Shown: one piece after another, positions 42,415 through 51,850 of the stretch
Layout: every line of letters starts with the position of its first letter
Position numbering within the stretch: the stretch's first letter is position 1
From: Halococcus thailandensis JCM 13552
Lineage (GTDB): Archaea; Halobacteriota; Halobacteria; Halobacteriales; Halococcaceae
NCBI RefSeq assembly: GCF_000336715.1
Contig: NZ_AOMF01000171.1
Span: forward strand, 1 to 64,000
Length of the DNA stretch: 64,000 nt
Reading direction: 5' to 3'
Made by a program: the position numbers and the translations under genes
The notes under the pieces: model-generated
What the model was told of the DNA's origin: nothing
The model's database searches: none
The model's input: the letters and a program-made list of their open reading frames with translations, nothing else

Positions 42415-42422
42415 CTTTTAAC
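42415..42422 (+). promoter_or_regulatory. TATA-like box for gshA
   Basis: CTTTTAAC lies 26-33 bases before the ATG at 42448 and touches the end of the dispersed repeat. Confidence 0.5.
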
Positions 42423-42447
42423 CGCCCGAGCGGGTAGCTGTGGCGCA

Positions 42448-43557
42448 ATGGACGTGGGTTCGGCCGACAACTTCACGCGGATGGGAACGCTGGGTGTCGA
42501 GGAGGAGTTCTACATCGTCGACGATGCGGGGCGGCCCACGGCGGGCACCGACGAACTCGTCTACGAGACGGAGCCGCCGGCAATTCTCGACGACAGGCTG
42601 GCCCACGAACTGTTCAAGTTCATCATCGAGACGCAGACGCCCATCTGTGAGGATCTCGCCGATGCTCGCGAGCAGTTCGTCGCGATTCGCGAGGCGCTCG
42701 TTGAGCACGCCGCAACCCATGGCTACGATATCGCCGCGGCCGGTCTCCATCCTGCCGCCCAGTGGCGCGAGCTCGAACACGCCGAGAAGCCGCGCTATCG
42801 CGCCCAGCTCGATCGGATCCGGTACCCACAGTTCCGCAACACGACGGCGGGGATCCACGTCCACGTCGGCGTCGACGACGCGGAGAAGGCGACGTGGATC
42901 GCGAACGAACTGCGCTGGTATCTCCCCGTGATCTTGGCGCTGTCGGCGAACTCACCGTTCTGGAACGGGTTCGACACCGAACTCGCCTCCGCGCGCGCGA
43001 AGATCTTCGAGGGATTGCCGAATACGGGGATGCCGACGCCCTTCGAGAGCTTTGCGGCGTTCCAGCGCTTCGAGCGGCGGATGGTCGAGCTGGGCTCCAT
43101 CGACGACCGCGGCGCGCTCTGGTACGACGTCCGTCCCCATACCGGCCACGGCACCGTCGAGGTGCGCGCGCCCGACGGCCAGGCGGATCCCGAGATCGTC
43201 TTCGCGTTCGTCGAGTACGTCCACGCGCTCGTGATGGATCTCGCCGAACGGTACGACGACCAGCGCGAACCCTGGGCAGTCTACCGATCCGACGGCCGCG
43301 GATCGTCGGACGGGCTCCGTCGGGAGTTCCTCGACGAGAACAAGTGGCGCGCGCTCCGGCACGGCCACGATGCGTCGTTCGTCGATCGCGAAGGAACGGG
43401 GACGATCGCCCTCGATACGCTCGTCGAGCGCGAGTGCGATCGGCTCGGGATCGACGGTATCGGTGCGGTCGCAGCCGCCGAGAGCGGCGCAGCCAGACAG
43501 CGCCGGCTCCTTCGCGAGGAGGGTCTCGACGCGCTCTGTCGGTCGCTCGTGCTGTGA
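42448..43557 (+). CDS. gshA: Glutamate-cysteine ligase
   Basis: A 369-residue GCS2/YbdK-type ligase that joins glutamate and cysteine to gamma-glutamylcysteine, the main low-molecular-weight thiol of haloarchaea. [12 protein letters not shown] is the N-terminal signature with metal-binding Glu residues. [25 protein letters not shown], and [19 protein letters not shown] follow in family order. The next genes encode a regulator and CoaD. Haloferax gshA mutants are known to lose gamma-glutamylcysteine. It is preceded by the glyoxalase-like gene. Confidence 0.9.
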   Translation: MDVGSADNFTRMGTLGVEEEFYIVDDAGRPTAGTDELVYETEPPAILDDRLAHELFKFIIETQTPICEDLADAREQFVAIREALVEHAATHGYDIAAAGLHPAAQWRELEHAEKPRYRAQLDRIRYPQFRNTTAGIHVHVGVDDAEKATWIANELRWYLPVILALSANSPFWNGFDTELASARAKIFEGLPNTGMPTPFESFAAFQRFERRMVELGSIDDRGALWYDVRPHTGHGTVEVRAPDGQADPEIVFAFVEYVHALVMDLAERYDDQREPWAVYRSDGRGSSDGLRREFLDENKWRALRHGHDASFVDREGTGTIALDTLVERECDRLGIDGIGAVAAAESGAARQRRLLREEGLDALCRSLVL

Positions 43558-43593
43558 GGAAGGCTTTTGCCCGGCGATCGACTCCGTTCGGAC

Positions 43594-44049
43594 ATGGACG
43601 ACGATGCCGACGAGATCGAACCCGACGACGTCCGCGCCGAACTCGACCGCCAGCGAGCGGACGTCGTCGACGACCGGATGGACGAGGGGCTCGTCGATCT
43701 GCTCTCGCGGGCGCTCGACACCGACACGCGCACGCGAGTGTACGTCTATCTCCGGCAACAGCCGGAGTCGACCGTCGAGGAGATCGCCACCGGTACGGGG
43801 CTGTATCCGGCCGCCGTCCGGCGTGTTCTCGACGAGTTCGACGACGAGCAGGTCGTCGAGCGCCACGACAGCGCGGAGCCGACCTACACCGCCGCACGAC
43901 CCGACGAACTGATCGACGCCGCAATCGATCGGTTCCGCGACGAACTCGAAGGGCTGTTCGCGCCGCGTCGCCGCGACCGCCGAAACGGGGAGAGACGCTC
44001 CGAACCGGTGACTATCCCCGTCGAAGCGGCCGATGGCGACGAGCGGTAA
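43594..44049 (+). CDS. Helix-turn-helix transcription regulator
   Basis: A 151-residue protein. After an acidic N terminus, residues about 45-105 form a winged helix of the TrmB/ArsR kind: LDTDTRTRVYVYLRQQPEST, then VEEIATGTGLYPAAVRRVLDEF as recognition region and VVERHDSAEPTYTA as wing. The C terminus (about 107-151) is helical then basic (RRRDRRNGERRSEP). No ligand-binding domain is seen. A CTTTTG box about 28 bases before the ATG implies a leaderless mRNA. Its target is unknown; the adjacent gshA and coaD genes are obvious candidates. Confidence 0.75.
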   Translation: MDDDADEIEPDDVRAELDRQRADVVDDRMDEGLVDLLSRALDTDTRTRVYVYLRQQPESTVEEIATGTGLYPAAVRRVLDEFDDEQVVERHDSAEPTYTAARPDELIDAAIDRFRDELEGLFAPRRRDRRNGERRSEPVTIPVEAADGDER

Positions 44050-44089
44050 GGAGCGACATCCCTAAGCCACGGGCGAGTCTGTGACGGGT

Positions 44090-44578
44090 ATGCAGGTCGC
44101 GCTCGGCGGCACGTTCGATCCGATACACGACGGCCATCGACGGCTGTTCGAGCATGCCTTCGAGCGTGGCGACGTCACGGTAGGGCTGACGAGCGACGAA
44201 CTGGCGCAGGAAACCCGCCACGAGGAGCGCCACGTTCGCCCGTTCGAGCAGCGTCGGGCGGATCTCGCGGACGAACTCGCCGCTCTCGCCGACGAACACG
44301 ACCGTTCGTACGAGATCCGTCGTCTCGGCGAACCGACCGGCATCGCCGTCGAGGAGGGGTTCGACGTACTCGTCGTCTCGCCCGAGACCGAAACCGGCGG
44401 CAAGCGCGTGAACGAGCGCCGCCGCGAGCGTGATCTCGACCCCCTCGACATCGAGGTCGTCGATCATCTCACCGCCGAGGACGGCGGCATCGTCTCCAGC
44501 ACGCGCATCGTCAACGGCGAGATCGACGAACACGGGAACCTCACGCCCGAACGAGAGGGTCGTCCGCGACCGAGCTGA
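44090..44578 (+). CDS. coaD: Phosphopantetheine adenylyltransferase, archaeal type
   Basis: Joins 4'-phosphopantetheine to ATP, the step before last in CoA synthesis. The 162-residue nucleotidyltransferase begins VALGGTFDPIHDGHRRLFE, with the (H/T)xGH motif as HDGH. The second motif DGGIVSSTRIVNGEID holds the ISSTRIR-like site. The archaeal family is distinct from bacterial CoaD. The stop abuts the stop of the convergent TFB-like gene. Confidence 0.88.
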   Translation: MQVALGGTFDPIHDGHRRLFEHAFERGDVTVGLTSDELAQETRHEERHVRPFEQRRADLADELAALADEHDRSYEIRRLGEPTGIAVEEGFDVLVVSPETETGGKRVNERRRERDLDPLDIEVVDHLTAEDGGIVSSTRIVNGEIDEHGNLTPEREGRPRPS

Positions 44579-44887
44579 TCACCACTCCGGCGGATCGAGC
44601 CCTGCTTCGTCGAGGACGTCCCGCCAGCGTTTCTGGACCGTGAGTCGCGCGACGCCGACCGCCTCGGCGACGGTCGACTGGGAACGGCGGTCGCCGGCGA
44701 TGAGCGCGCCGGCGTAGAGGCTCGCCGCCAGTACCGCCCGTTTCGACCGCTCGCGTTCGGGCACCGTCGAGAGGAATAGGTCGGCGGCGCGCTCGCGGGC
44801 CCTGTCGTCGAGTGAGAGCTCGTCGGCCGCCGTATCGAGTTCGGCGAGCCACTCCTCGTTGGCGAGTTCGTCGCGCGCCCGGTACAT
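44579..44887 (-). CDS. Small TFB-like protein with one cyclin-like repeat
   Basis: A 102-residue protein related to the C-terminal core repeat of transcription factor B. ARERAADLFLSTVPERERSKR begins the repeat, and AVLAASLYAGALIAGDRRSQ and VGVARLTVQKRWRDVL form its last helices, with the DNA-contacting helix near the end. The zinc ribbon, B-finger and first cyclin repeat are absent. The start at 44887 (MYRARDELANEEW) is chosen; an in-frame ATG at 44959 would add 24 residues of different composition. It may compete with or modify full TFBs. Confidence 0.72.
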   Translation of the reverse strand: MYRARDELANEEWLAELDTAADELSLDDRARERAADLFLSTVPERERSKRAVLAASLYAGALIAGDRRSQSTVAEAVGVARLTVQKRWRDVLDEAGLDPPEW

Positions 44888-45027
44888 GGCCGAGGATAGG
44901 GTCGCCAGGGGATAAATGGTCCGCGGGCCGTCGTTCGGGGGCTCGAAACGGACAGCCATGCCCGGATTCGTCCCAATCCGTTGTGAGGGGAGAGTGGAAG
45001 GTATGGGAGAGGGGGAAGAGTCGGTCG

Positions 45028-46053
45028 CTACTCGTACTTCTCGGGGTAGGCAGTCGCCAGTCGATCGGTGTCGATCCGTTCGCGAACGGGGGCGATGACC
45101 GACGAGACGTACTCGGCGGCGGCGTTTTTCAGGTCCTGTGGGTGGAGCTCCCCGCTCACGAAGTCGTCTTCGAGCTCGTCGTAGCTCTCGTATACGAGAT
45201 CGCCACCGTACTCGTCGGGCCGCTCGATCTCGAACGACTCGCCGCGCTCGTCGAGGATCGGGAAGACGAGGTAGTCCATGTACTCGAGCACGCCGTTGTC
45301 CTCAACCTCGCCCTGCGGGCAGTACGCGCCCTGGAGCTTCTCGGCCACAGTGTCGGCGTCGTCGGTGAGATTGACTTTCGAGGTCGCGTCCGAGGCGCTC
45401 ATCTTTCCGCCCGAAAGTCCCGCCAGCAGCGGCGCGAACACACAGACCGGGGGTTCGTCGCCTCGATCGGCGAACAGCTCGCGGCTGAGCATGTAGATAC
45501 CGCGCTGGTCGATGCCGCCGTAGGCGATGTCGGCGTCGAGCGCGTCGATGTCGAGGGTCTGCATCAGCGGGTAGATGAGACCGCCCAGTTTGGGGTTCTC
45601 GGACTGGCGGACGACCTCGCTGCCGGCGCGCTGTACTCGGGAGATGGTAGTGTCGGCGGCCATTCTGAGCAGTTCGAGCGAGTAGTCCGCATCGAGTTCG
45701 AACTCGCGGCCCTCGACGAACTCGATTTCTGTGGGATCGGCACCGGCCGCCGCGACCATCCCCTCGATCGCCTCGCGGTAGTAGGCCGTGCGCTCGTCGA
45801 GCAGCTCGAAAGGGCTCTTCTCGTCGTCGAGATGGGCGTGGAGATCGGCGATCAACACTGTGACGTCGAGATCCGCCCGGAGGAAGTCCGCGAGCTTGCG
45901 GATCGTCGTGAAGTGGCCGATATGCATCTCGCCGGTCGGCGCGTAGCCGACGTAGATCGTCGGATCGTTCTCGAGGAGATCGTCGAGCTCCTCGTCGGTG
46001 ACGACCTCGGCGGTGTTGCGCGTCACGAGCCGTCGGCGCTCGCTGTCGTTCAT
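45028..46053 (-). CDS. tyrS: Tyrosyl-tRNA synthetase
   Basis: A 341-residue class I synthetase of the archaeal type. The HIGH motif is in GEMHIGHFTTIRKL (about residue 43), the tyrosine pocket in SLELLRMAADTTISRVQRAG and YPLMQTLDIDALDADIAYGG, and the KMSKS loop is LSGGKMSASDATSKVN. There is no C-terminal S4 domain, as is normal in archaea. It is divergent from the gene at 46139. Confidence 0.95.
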   Translation of the reverse strand: MNDSERRRLVTRNTAEVVTDEELDDLLENDPTIYVGYAPTGEMHIGHFTTIRKLADFLRADLDVTVLIADLHAHLDDEKSPFELLDERTAYYREAIEGMVAAAGADPTEIEFVEGREFELDADYSLELLRMAADTTISRVQRAGSEVVRQSENPKLGGLIYPLMQTLDIDALDADIAYGGIDQRGIYMLSRELFADRGDEPPVCVFAPLLAGLSGGKMSASDATSKVNLTDDADTVAEKLQGAYCPQGEVEDNGVLEYMDYLVFPILDERGESFEIERPDEYGGDLVYESYDELEDDFVSGELHPQDLKNAAAEYVSSVIAPVRERIDTDRLATAYPEKYE

Positions 46054-46138
46054 ACCTGTCGTGTCCTGTGCGCGCTGTTAAGCGATTCCCTTCGTCCGAC
46101 GGTGAAAGACCCATTCCACCGGAGTCCCTACCGATAGC

Positions 46139-46582
46139 GTGTACACCGGCAAGACCGAGCAACCCTGCTGTCTCTGTGGCGATCCCGACACCACCACGCG
46201 CCTCGATCTGCCGCCACGAGCCGTCCAACTGCTGAAGAACTCGGGCCCGATCGCCTGGCGCGACATCGTCGGCGAGGTGTCGATCCACTTCTGCGCGAGC
46301 GATTGGAAGCTCGTCCGCGAGCTGGTGCTCGACATGGGCCTCAACCCGCTCTCGCGCTGCAACGCGGCCCGTGCCTCCCTCGACATCCGCGAGGATTTCG
46401 AGGCGCTGCTCAACGACGTGCGCGACGAACCCGATCAGACCGATCTCGAAGCGCGCATGCAGCGAGAAAGCCAGACGGTCATTCGGGAGTTCGACGAGGA
46501 CGACCTGAGCGAGCAGCGCGATCTCGTGGAGGCGAAGATCCGGCTCTGGAGCTTCGAGGAACTGGGTGTCGCGGCGGCTTGA
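46139..46582 (+). CDS. Conserved haloarchaeal protein with N-terminal cysteine cluster
   Basis: A 147-residue protein starting with GTG. EQPCCLCGDPDTTTRLDLPP carries a C-C-x-x-C group and FCASDWKLV a fourth cysteine, which may form one zinc site. The rest is helical and acidic (DLSEQRDLVEAKIRLWSFEE). I do not recognise a named family. The gene converges on mrp, whose stop lies one base after its own. Function unknown. Confidence 0.68.
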   Translation: MYTGKTEQPCCLCGDPDTTTRLDLPPRAVQLLKNSGPIAWRDIVGEVSIHFCASDWKLVRELVLDMGLNPLSRCNAARASLDIREDFEALLNDVRDEPDQTDLEARMQRESQTVIREFDEDDLSEQRDLVEAKIRLWSFEELGVAAA

Positions 46583-46583
46583 G

Positions 46584-47603
46584 CTACTCGCGCCGCCGGT
46601 TGCGGTGGACGATGCCGACGTTGTTCGCCGTGTTCTCGGTGAATTCACGGAGTGCGTCGGCAGTGTCGCCATCACCGAGAACGAGCGGTGCGCCATCCTC
46701 ACCCTCGCGCACGCGCGGATCGAGCGGGATCTCGCCCAAAAACGGCATATCGACGTCGGCGGCGAACTCGCGACCGCCGCCCCGTCCGAAGAGATCGTGT
46801 TCGCTGCCACAGTCCGGACAGACGAACCCGCTCATGTTCTCGACGATTCCGAGGACCGGCGTTTCGTGCTTGCCGAACATCTCCAATCCTTTCCTGGCGT
46901 CGTCGACGGCGACCTCCTGTGGCGTAGTGACGATGACGGCACCGGCGATCGGCACGCTCTGGAGGAGGGTAAGCTGCGTGTCGCCAGTGCCGGGCGGGAG
47001 ATCGACGACCATGTAGTCGAGCGCGCCCCATTCGACGTCCTCGAACAGCTGCGTGAGCACCTTGTGGACCATCGGGCCGCGCCAGATGACGGGATCGTCC
47101 TCGCCCACGAGGAAGTCCATGCTCATCAGCTTCATCCCGTACTTCTCGGGCGGGATGAGCTGCTCCTCGGCGGTGGCCTTCGGGCGCTCGTCTGAGCCGA
47201 CCATCCGCGGGACGTTCGGGCCGTAGATGTCGGCGTCGAACAGGCCGACGCGCGCGCCGAGCTGGGAGAGGCCGGCCGCGAGGTTGACGGCGACGGTGGA
47301 TTTCCCGACGCCGCCCTTGCCCGAGGCGACGGCGATAACGTTCTTCACGCCCGGCAGCACCTCCTCCTCGCGTTCGATGTTCGCAGTGAGTTCGCTCTCG
47401 ATCCCCTCCGCATCGAGTACCTCGCGCACGCGGGCAGCGATGGCGCTCTCGGTGGGTGAGTAGGGTGCGCCGAGCGCGAGCGAGATGTGGGCGACGTCGT
47501 CCTCGATACGGACGTCGTTGACGAGGTTTCCCGAGACGATGTCCGTGCCGAGATCGGGATCCTCGACCTCGCGAAGCAGCGAGCGCACGTCGGATTCGTT
47601 CAT
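46584..47603 (-). CDS. mrp: Mrp/NBP35-family iron-sulfur carrier ATPase
   Basis: A 339-residue P-loop protein that builds or carries iron-sulfur clusters. An N-terminal MIP18/DUF59 domain (about 1-85) begins ESDVRSLLREVEDPDLGTDI. The ATPase has the deviant Walker A IAVASGKGGVGKSTVAVNLA, DADIYGPNVPRMVG, and VVDLPPGTGDTQLTLLQ. The cluster-binding CxxC is in MSGFVCPDCGSEHDLFG. It is divergent from the tRNA-Ser gene, with 152 bases between. Confidence 0.93.
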   Translation of the reverse strand: MNESDVRSLLREVEDPDLGTDIVSGNLVNDVRIEDDVAHISLALGAPYSPTESAIAARVREVLDAEGIESELTANIEREEEVLPGVKNVIAVASGKGGVGKSTVAVNLAAGLSQLGARVGLFDADIYGPNVPRMVGSDERPKATAEEQLIPPEKYGMKLMSMDFLVGEDDPVIWRGPMVHKVLTQLFEDVEWGALDYMVVDLPPGTGDTQLTLLQSVPIAGAVIVTTPQEVAVDDARKGLEMFGKHETPVLGIVENMSGFVCPDCGSEHDLFGRGGGREFAADVDMPFLGEIPLDPRVREGEDGAPLVLGDGDTADALREFTENTANNVGIVHRNRRRE

Positions 47604-47671
47604 GGTGAATCCTGCCCTGCGCGAGCGATAAGGATTGGGACCTTGGAGCCGAATCGGGGCGGTTCGTTGTT

Positions 47672-47679
47672 CTTAAATA
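47672..47679 (+). promoter_or_regulatory. TATA-like box before tRNA-Ser and the S13 operon
   Basis: CTTAAATA in GC-rich DNA, 77-84 bases before the tRNA. The tRNA must then be cut from a longer leader; a second TATA-like GTGTATAC near 47696-47703 is closer to the tRNA. Confidence 0.45.
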
Positions 47680-47755
47680 CCCGCGTCGGGATAGGGTGTA
47701 TACGACGTACTGTAGGGGATCGCCCCCGAGTCCGGGAGGGCGAAACTACGAACGG

Positions 47756-47840
47756 GTCGTGGTAGCCAAGTCTGGCCCAAGGCGCAGGGTTGCTAACTCT
47801 GTGGCGCACAGCCTCCGGGGTTCGAATCCCCGCCACGACG
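47756..47840 (+). tRNA. tRNA-Ser (anticodon GCT)
   Basis: Acceptor GTCGTGG pairs with CCACGAC; the discriminator is G. The anticodon stem CAGGG/CTCTG holds the loop TTGCTAA. The long variable arm TGGCGCACAGCCTC fits a serine tRNA, and the T arm CGGGG-TTCGAAT-CCCCG is standard. The S13 ATG follows 16 bases after its end, so both are probably on one primary transcript. Confidence 0.95.
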
Positions 47841-47855
47841 CTCGAATCACCCACC

Positions 47856-48374
47856 ATGAGTGCAGAAGACCCAGACACACCGGCCGAGGACGAAGAGGAG
47901 GAGGACATCCGCTACTTCGTCCGCATCGGCCAAACCGACCTCGACGGGACGAAAAGCGTCGAGCGCGCGCTGACCGGCATGAACGGCGTCGGCCGGCGCA
48001 CCGCTCGCATCATCGCCGAACAGGCAGAGATCGACCGCACGGCGATCCTCGGTCGCCTCGACGATACTGATGTGGAATCGATCGTCGAGCGCGTCGAGGA
48101 GTTCGCCGAGGACGTGCCGGCGTGGCTCACGAACCGCCCGAACGACTACTTCACGGGCGAGGCGAGCCACGAAGTCGGCAACGACCTCTCGCTGACGCGA
48201 CAGCAGGACATCAACCGCATGCAGATGATCAGCTCATACAAGGGCGTGCGCCACGAGCGCGGCCAGAAGGTCCGTGGTCAGCGCACCAAATCCACCGGCC
48301 GCTCGGAGGGTACCATCGGCGTGAACGTCGAAGCGCTGCAGGAAGAGATGGAAGAGGAGGCGGAGGGCGAGTAG
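47856..48374 (+). CDS. rps13: Ribosomal protein S13
   Basis: A 172-residue small-subunit head protein. An acidic haloarchaeal N terminus precedes IRYFVRIGQTDLDGTKSVERAL. The helix-hairpin-helix MNGVGRRTARIIAEQAEIDR and the basic C terminus SYKGVRHERGQKVRGQRTKS bind rRNA and tRNA. It opens the S13-S4-S11-RpoD gene group, right after tRNA-Ser. Confidence 0.96.
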   Translation: MSAEDPDTPAEDEEEEDIRYFVRIGQTDLDGTKSVERALTGMNGVGRRTARIIAEQAEIDRTAILGRLDDTDVESIVERVEEFAEDVPAWLTNRPNDYFTGEASHEVGNDLSLTRQQDINRMQMISSYKGVRHERGQKVRGQRTKSTGRSEGTIGVNVEALQEEMEEEAEGE

Positions 48375-48375
48375 A

Positions 48376-48903
48376 ATGGCCCTCGGCTCCAACACCAAAG
48401 GCTACGAGACGCCGAATCATCCCTTCCAGGGCGAGCGCATCGCCGAGGAGTCGAACCTCATCGGCCGCTACGGCCTGGCGAACAAAGAGGAGCTCTGGCG
48501 CGCCCAGTCCGAGCTTCGCGGTTTCCGTCGTGAGGCACGACGACTGCTCGGCGACGCCCAGGGCGACGCCGACGAGGCCGAGCGCGAGGGCGAGGCGTTC
48601 CTCGACCGGCTCCGACGGCTCGGCATCCTCTCGGAGACCGACAGTATCGACGACGTGCTGAGTCTCGAAGTGACCGACGTTCTCGAACGTCGCCTGCAGA
48701 CCGTAGTCTATCGTGAAGGGCTGGCGAACACGCCGAAACAGGCCCGTCAGTTCGTTTCGCACGGCCACATCGTCGTCGGCGACAGCCGGGTGACGGCACC
48801 GTCGCGAAAGGTCGCCATCGCCGAGGAGGAGCTCGTCGCCTTTGACGAGACGAGTTCGCTCGCGGACGAACTGCATCCCGAACGCGCGGAGGGGCAGGAA
48901 TGA
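48376..48903 (+). CDS. rps4: Ribosomal protein S4
   Basis: A 175-residue primary 16S rRNA-binding protein. [21 protein letters not shown] is the archaeal N terminus. The S4 domain runs [20 protein letters not shown] and [18 protein letters not shown]. It begins one base after the S13 stop and its end overlaps the S11 start. Confidence 0.96.
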   Translation: MALGSNTKGYETPNHPFQGERIAEESNLIGRYGLANKEELWRAQSELRGFRREARRLLGDAQGDADEAEREGEAFLDRLRRLGILSETDSIDDVLSLEVTDVLERRLQTVVYREGLANTPKQARQFVSHGHIVVGDSRVTAPSRKVAIAEEELVAFDETSSLADELHPERAEGQE

Positions 48904-49295
48904 GCGCCGAAAACGAGACCGAGGATCGCTGGGCGGTCGCCCACGTCTTCGCGTCGTTCAACAACACCATCATCTCCGTCACGGACCAGACCGGTGCCGA
49001 GACGCTCGCCAAGTCGAGCGGCGGCACGGTCGTCAAGCAGAACCGTGACGAGGCGTCGCCCTATGCGGCGATGCAGATGGCCGAGACCGTCGCCGAGGAG
49101 GTGCTCGCCCAGGGTATCGAGGGCGTCCACGTCAAGCTCCGCGGTCCCGGTGGCAATCTCCAGCAGAGCCCCGGACCGGGTGCACAGGCGACCATCCGAG
49201 CGCTCGCGCGCGCCGGTCTCGAGATCGGCCGTATCGAGGACGTCACACCGATCCCGCACGACGGGACACGCGCCCCCAAATCGAGCGGGTTCTGA
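48900..49295 (+). CDS. rps11: Ribosomal protein S11
   Basis: A 131-residue platform protein. [22 protein letters not shown] begins the fold, [22 protein letters not shown] holds the rRNA-binding glycines, and [14 protein letters not shown] is the conserved C terminus. The start overlaps the S4 stop (ATGA). Confidence 0.96.
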   Translation: MSAENETEDRWAVAHVFASFNNTIISVTDQTGAETLAKSSGGTVVKQNRDEASPYAAMQMAETVAEEVLAQGIEGVHVKLRGPGGNLQQSPGPGAQATIRALARAGLEIGRIEDVTPIPHDGTRAPKSSGF

Positions 49296-49298
49296 CCG

Positions 49299-50045
49299 AT
49301 GAGCACCGAGTACGACGTCGAGTTCGTCGACCGCGACGAACGCGCAGCGCGCTTTCTCGTCCGGGGGATCACGCCCGCGTTCGCCAACGGCATCCGCCGG
49401 GCGATGATCGCGGACGTGCCGACCCTCTCGATCGACACCGTCCGGGTGGTCGAGAACTCCTCGGTGATGTTCGACGAGCAGATCGGCCATCGCCTGGGGA
49501 TGGTGCCCCTCGCCGCGCCGCCCGACGAGTTCGAGATGGGCGAGAGCGTCACCCTCGGCCTCGACGTGTCGGGCCCCGACACGGCCTACTCGGGCGATCT
49601 CCAGAGCATGGACTCGATGGTCGAGCCCGCCGAGCAGAACGTTCCCATCATCGAGCTCAAAGACGACCAGCGCCTCGAAATCGAGGCCGACGCCGTTCTC
49701 GACACCGGGAAATCCCACGCCAAACACCAGGGCGGCGTGGCCGTCGGCTACCGTCATCTCCAGACCGTGGACGTCGTCGGCGATCGCGAGGAGTTCGCCG
49801 ACGAGGAACCGAACATCCTCCGCGGCGTGATCGAGGACGACGGTGAGCTGATCCCCACCGAAGAGTTCGACAACGACCTCACCGAGCGCTATCCCGGGAA
49901 AGAACTCGACGTGCAGGACGTGCCCAACGCGTTCGTCTTCGACGTCGAGACGGACGGCTCGATGAGTGTCGAAGAGCTGGTGCTCGCGGCGGTCGATTCG
50001 CTCGACGCGCGCGCGACCGAACTCAGCGAGGCCGTCCAACTGTGA
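49299..50045 (+). CDS. rpoD: RNA polymerase subunit D
   Basis: A 248-residue homologue of Rpb3/alpha, which pairs with subunit L to start polymerase assembly. [20 protein letters not shown] and [20 protein letters not shown] form the alpha-motif dimerisation part; [11 protein letters not shown] follows. No ferredoxin-like Cys cluster is visible in the middle domain, unlike some archaeal RpoD. It closes the first part of the array before tRNA-Leu. Confidence 0.95.
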   Translation: MSTEYDVEFVDRDERAARFLVRGITPAFANGIRRAMIADVPTLSIDTVRVVENSSVMFDEQIGHRLGMVPLAAPPDEFEMGESVTLGLDVSGPDTAYSGDLQSMDSMVEPAEQNVPIIELKDDQRLEIEADAVLDTGKSHAKHQGGVAVGYRHLQTVDVVGDREEFADEEPNILRGVIEDDGELIPTEEFDNDLTERYPGKELDVQDVPNAFVFDVETDGSMSVEELVLAAVDSLDARATELSEAVQL

Positions 50046-50171
50046 TCGATCGCCCCACGAACCAGTCGCGAGCGAGCGTGCCGACGGTCGGCGAGCCAGC
50101 GGTGGCGACGCCGAGCGGTGTGTCGGCGACCGAAACTGGTTTGTGGGGACGGGAGAAAAACGAATTCGCGT

Positions 50172-50256
50172 GCAGGGATAGCCAAGTCAGGTCAACGGCG
50201 CAGCGTTCAGGGCGCTGTCTCGTAGGAGTTCGCAGGTTCGAATCCTGCTCCCTGCA
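50172..50256 (+). tRNA. tRNA-Leu (anticodon CAG)
   Basis: Acceptor GCAGGGA pairs with TCCCTGC; the discriminator is A. The anticodon stem CAGCG/CGCTG holds the loop TTCAGGG with CAG. The long variable arm (TCTCGTAGGAGTT) fits leucine. It lies between rpoD and the L18e gene. A tRNA-Leu at the head of the S9 operon is described in Haloarcula. Confidence 0.95.
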
Positions 50257-50274
50257 TGGTTTCTCAGACAACTT

Positions 50275-50625
50275 ATGAACAAAACGAACCCGAGACTCAC
50301 GAGTCTCATCGCCGAGTTACAGTCGGCCGCCAGCGAACGGGACAGTCCCGTCTGGCAGACGGTGGCCGACCGCCTCGAAAAGCCCCGGCGGACGTACGCC
50401 GAGGTGAACCTCGGGCGGATCGAACGCTACGCGAACGAAGACGAGACGGTCGTCGTCCCCGGCAAGGTGCTGGGGAGCGGCGTGCTCGAAAAGCCCGTCA
50501 CCGTGGCGGCGGTCGACTTCTCGGGCACGGCCGAGACGAAGATCGAACAGGTCGGTGAACCGCTCACGCTCGAGGACGCGCTCGAACGGCATCCCGAGGG
50601 AGCCGACGTACGGGTGATCCGATGA
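50275..50625 (+). CDS. rpl18e: Ribosomal protein L18e
   Basis: A 116-residue archaeal/eukaryotic-type protein. [20 protein letters not shown] opens it, [20 protein letters not shown] is the rRNA-binding part, and [20 protein letters not shown] the conserved loop. It begins 18 bases after tRNA-Leu and overlaps the L13 start. Confidence 0.95.
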   Translation: MNKTNPRLTSLIAELQSAASERDSPVWQTVADRLEKPRRTYAEVNLGRIERYANEDETVVVPGKVLGSGVLEKPVTVAAVDFSGTAETKIEQVGEPLTLEDALERHPEGADVRVIR

Positions 50626-51056
50626 GCGCCGAATTCGAGCCCGACGTCGTGATCGACGCGCGCGACTGCATTCTCGGTCGCGTCGCCAGTCAGGTCGCCG
50701 AGCGCGCCCTCGACGGCGAGACGATCGCGATCGTCAACGCCGAGGACGCCATCATCACCGGCAGCGACGACGACGTGATGGACGTCTTCGAGACGCGCGC
50801 CGAGCTCGGCTCCGACAGCGGGCCGTACTACCCGAAACGTCCGGATCGCATCATGAAACGGTCGATCCGTGGCATGCTGCCCTACAAGCGTCCGCGCGGT
50901 CGCGAGGCGTTCGAGGGGATTCGGGTCTACGTCGGCGATCCCTTCGACGCCGACGCCGAGATCCTGGATGGGACGTCGTTGGATCGGCTCTCGAACATCA
51001 AGTTCGTCCAGCTCGGCGACGTCAGCGAGAACCTGGGCGCGAACGTCACGTGGTAA
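50622..51056 (+). CDS. rpl13: Ribosomal protein L13
   Basis: A 144-residue protein. [21 protein letters not shown] and [20 protein letters not shown] followed by [17 protein letters not shown] are diagnostic for archaeal L13. It overlaps L18e by four bases and is followed six bases on by S9. Confidence 0.95.
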   Translation: MSAEFEPDVVIDARDCILGRVASQVAERALDGETIAIVNAEDAIITGSDDDVMDVFETRAELGSDSGPYYPKRPDRIMKRSIRGMLPYKRPRGREAFEGIRVYVGDPFDADAEILDGTSLDRLSNIKFVQLGDVSENLGANVTW

Positions 51057-51061
51057 CTAAC

Positions 51062-51457
51062 ATGGTAACGAACACATCCGGCAAGAAGAAGACCGCCATC
51101 GCCCGCGCGACCGTCTCGGACGGCGAGGGTCGCGTGCGTGTCAACGCACAGCCCGTCGAACTCGCCGAACCGGAGCTCGCGCGGCTGAAGATGCTCGAAC
51201 CGTTCCGCATCGCCGACGAGCAGCGCGAGAACGTCGATATCTCCGTGGACGTGCGCGGCGGCGGGACGGTCGGACAGGCCGACGCGGTGCGGACGGCGAT
51301 CGCGCGCGCACTGGTGCAGCACTCGAACGATGCCGAACTCCGTGACGCGTACATGGAGTTCGACCGGTCGCTGCTCGTCAACGACGTCCGCCAGTCCGAA
51401 TCCAAGAAATGGGGCGGTCCGGGCGCACGGGCACGCTACCAGAAATCCTACCGCTGA
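51062..51457 (+). CDS. rps9: Ribosomal protein S9
   Basis: A 131-residue protein. [21 protein letters not shown] is the N terminus. [20 protein letters not shown] is the core, and [18 protein letters not shown] is the basic tail that reaches the P-site tRNA. An in-frame GTG at 51050 exists, but the ATG at 51062 gives the usual length. Confidence 0.95.
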   Translation: MVTNTSGKKKTAIARATVSDGEGRVRVNAQPVELAEPELARLKMLEPFRIADEQRENVDISVDVRGGGTVGQADAVRTAIARALVQHSNDAELRDAYMEFDRSLLVNDVRQSESKKWGGPGARARYQKSYR

Positions 51458-51473
51458 TGGGTGGTCGATAGTT

Positions 51474-51665
51474 ATGATGGTCCCGGTCCGGTGTTTCACG
51501 TGTGGCAACGTCGTCGGCGAGCACTGGGAGGCGTTCGAGTCCCGCGTCGAGGACGGCGAAGATCCGGGCGAGGTCCTCGACGATCTCGGGGTGAATCGTC
51601 ACTGCTGTCGGCGGATGCTCGTCTCGCACACCGACCTCGTGGACATCGTGGCTCCCTATCAGTGA
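51474..51665 (+). CDS. rpoN: RNA polymerase subunit N
   Basis: A 63-residue homologue of Rpb10. It has the atypical zinc site [12 protein letters not shown] and [21 protein letters not shown] at the start is diagnostic; two adjacent ATG codons (51474, 51477) are possible starts. It overlaps the RpoK ATG by one base. Confidence 0.95.
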   Translation: MMVPVRCFTCGNVVGEHWEAFESRVEDGEDPGEVLDDLGVNRHCCRRMLVSHTDLVDIVAPYQ

Positions 51666-51850
51666 TGTCGATGGCAAGCCAACGCTACAACCGCTACGAG
51701 AAGGCACGCATCATCGGCGCGCGAGCGCTCCAGATCGCCTACGGCGCGCCCGTACTGGTGGAGACCGAGAGCACCGAGCCGATCCTCATCGCGGCCGAGG
51801 AGTACGACGCCGACGTGTTGCCGTTCACCGTCAAGCGGGGTGAGCGATGA
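51665..51850 (+). CDS. rpoK: RNA polymerase subunit K
   Basis: A 61-residue homologue of Rpb6/omega, which fastens the largest subunit. [22 protein letters not shown] is the conserved core. It begins in the RpoN stop (TGATG) and overlaps the enolase start by four bases. Confidence 0.95.
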   Translation: MSMASQRYNRYEKARIIGARALQIAYGAPVLVETESTEPILIAAEEYDADVLPFTVKRGER

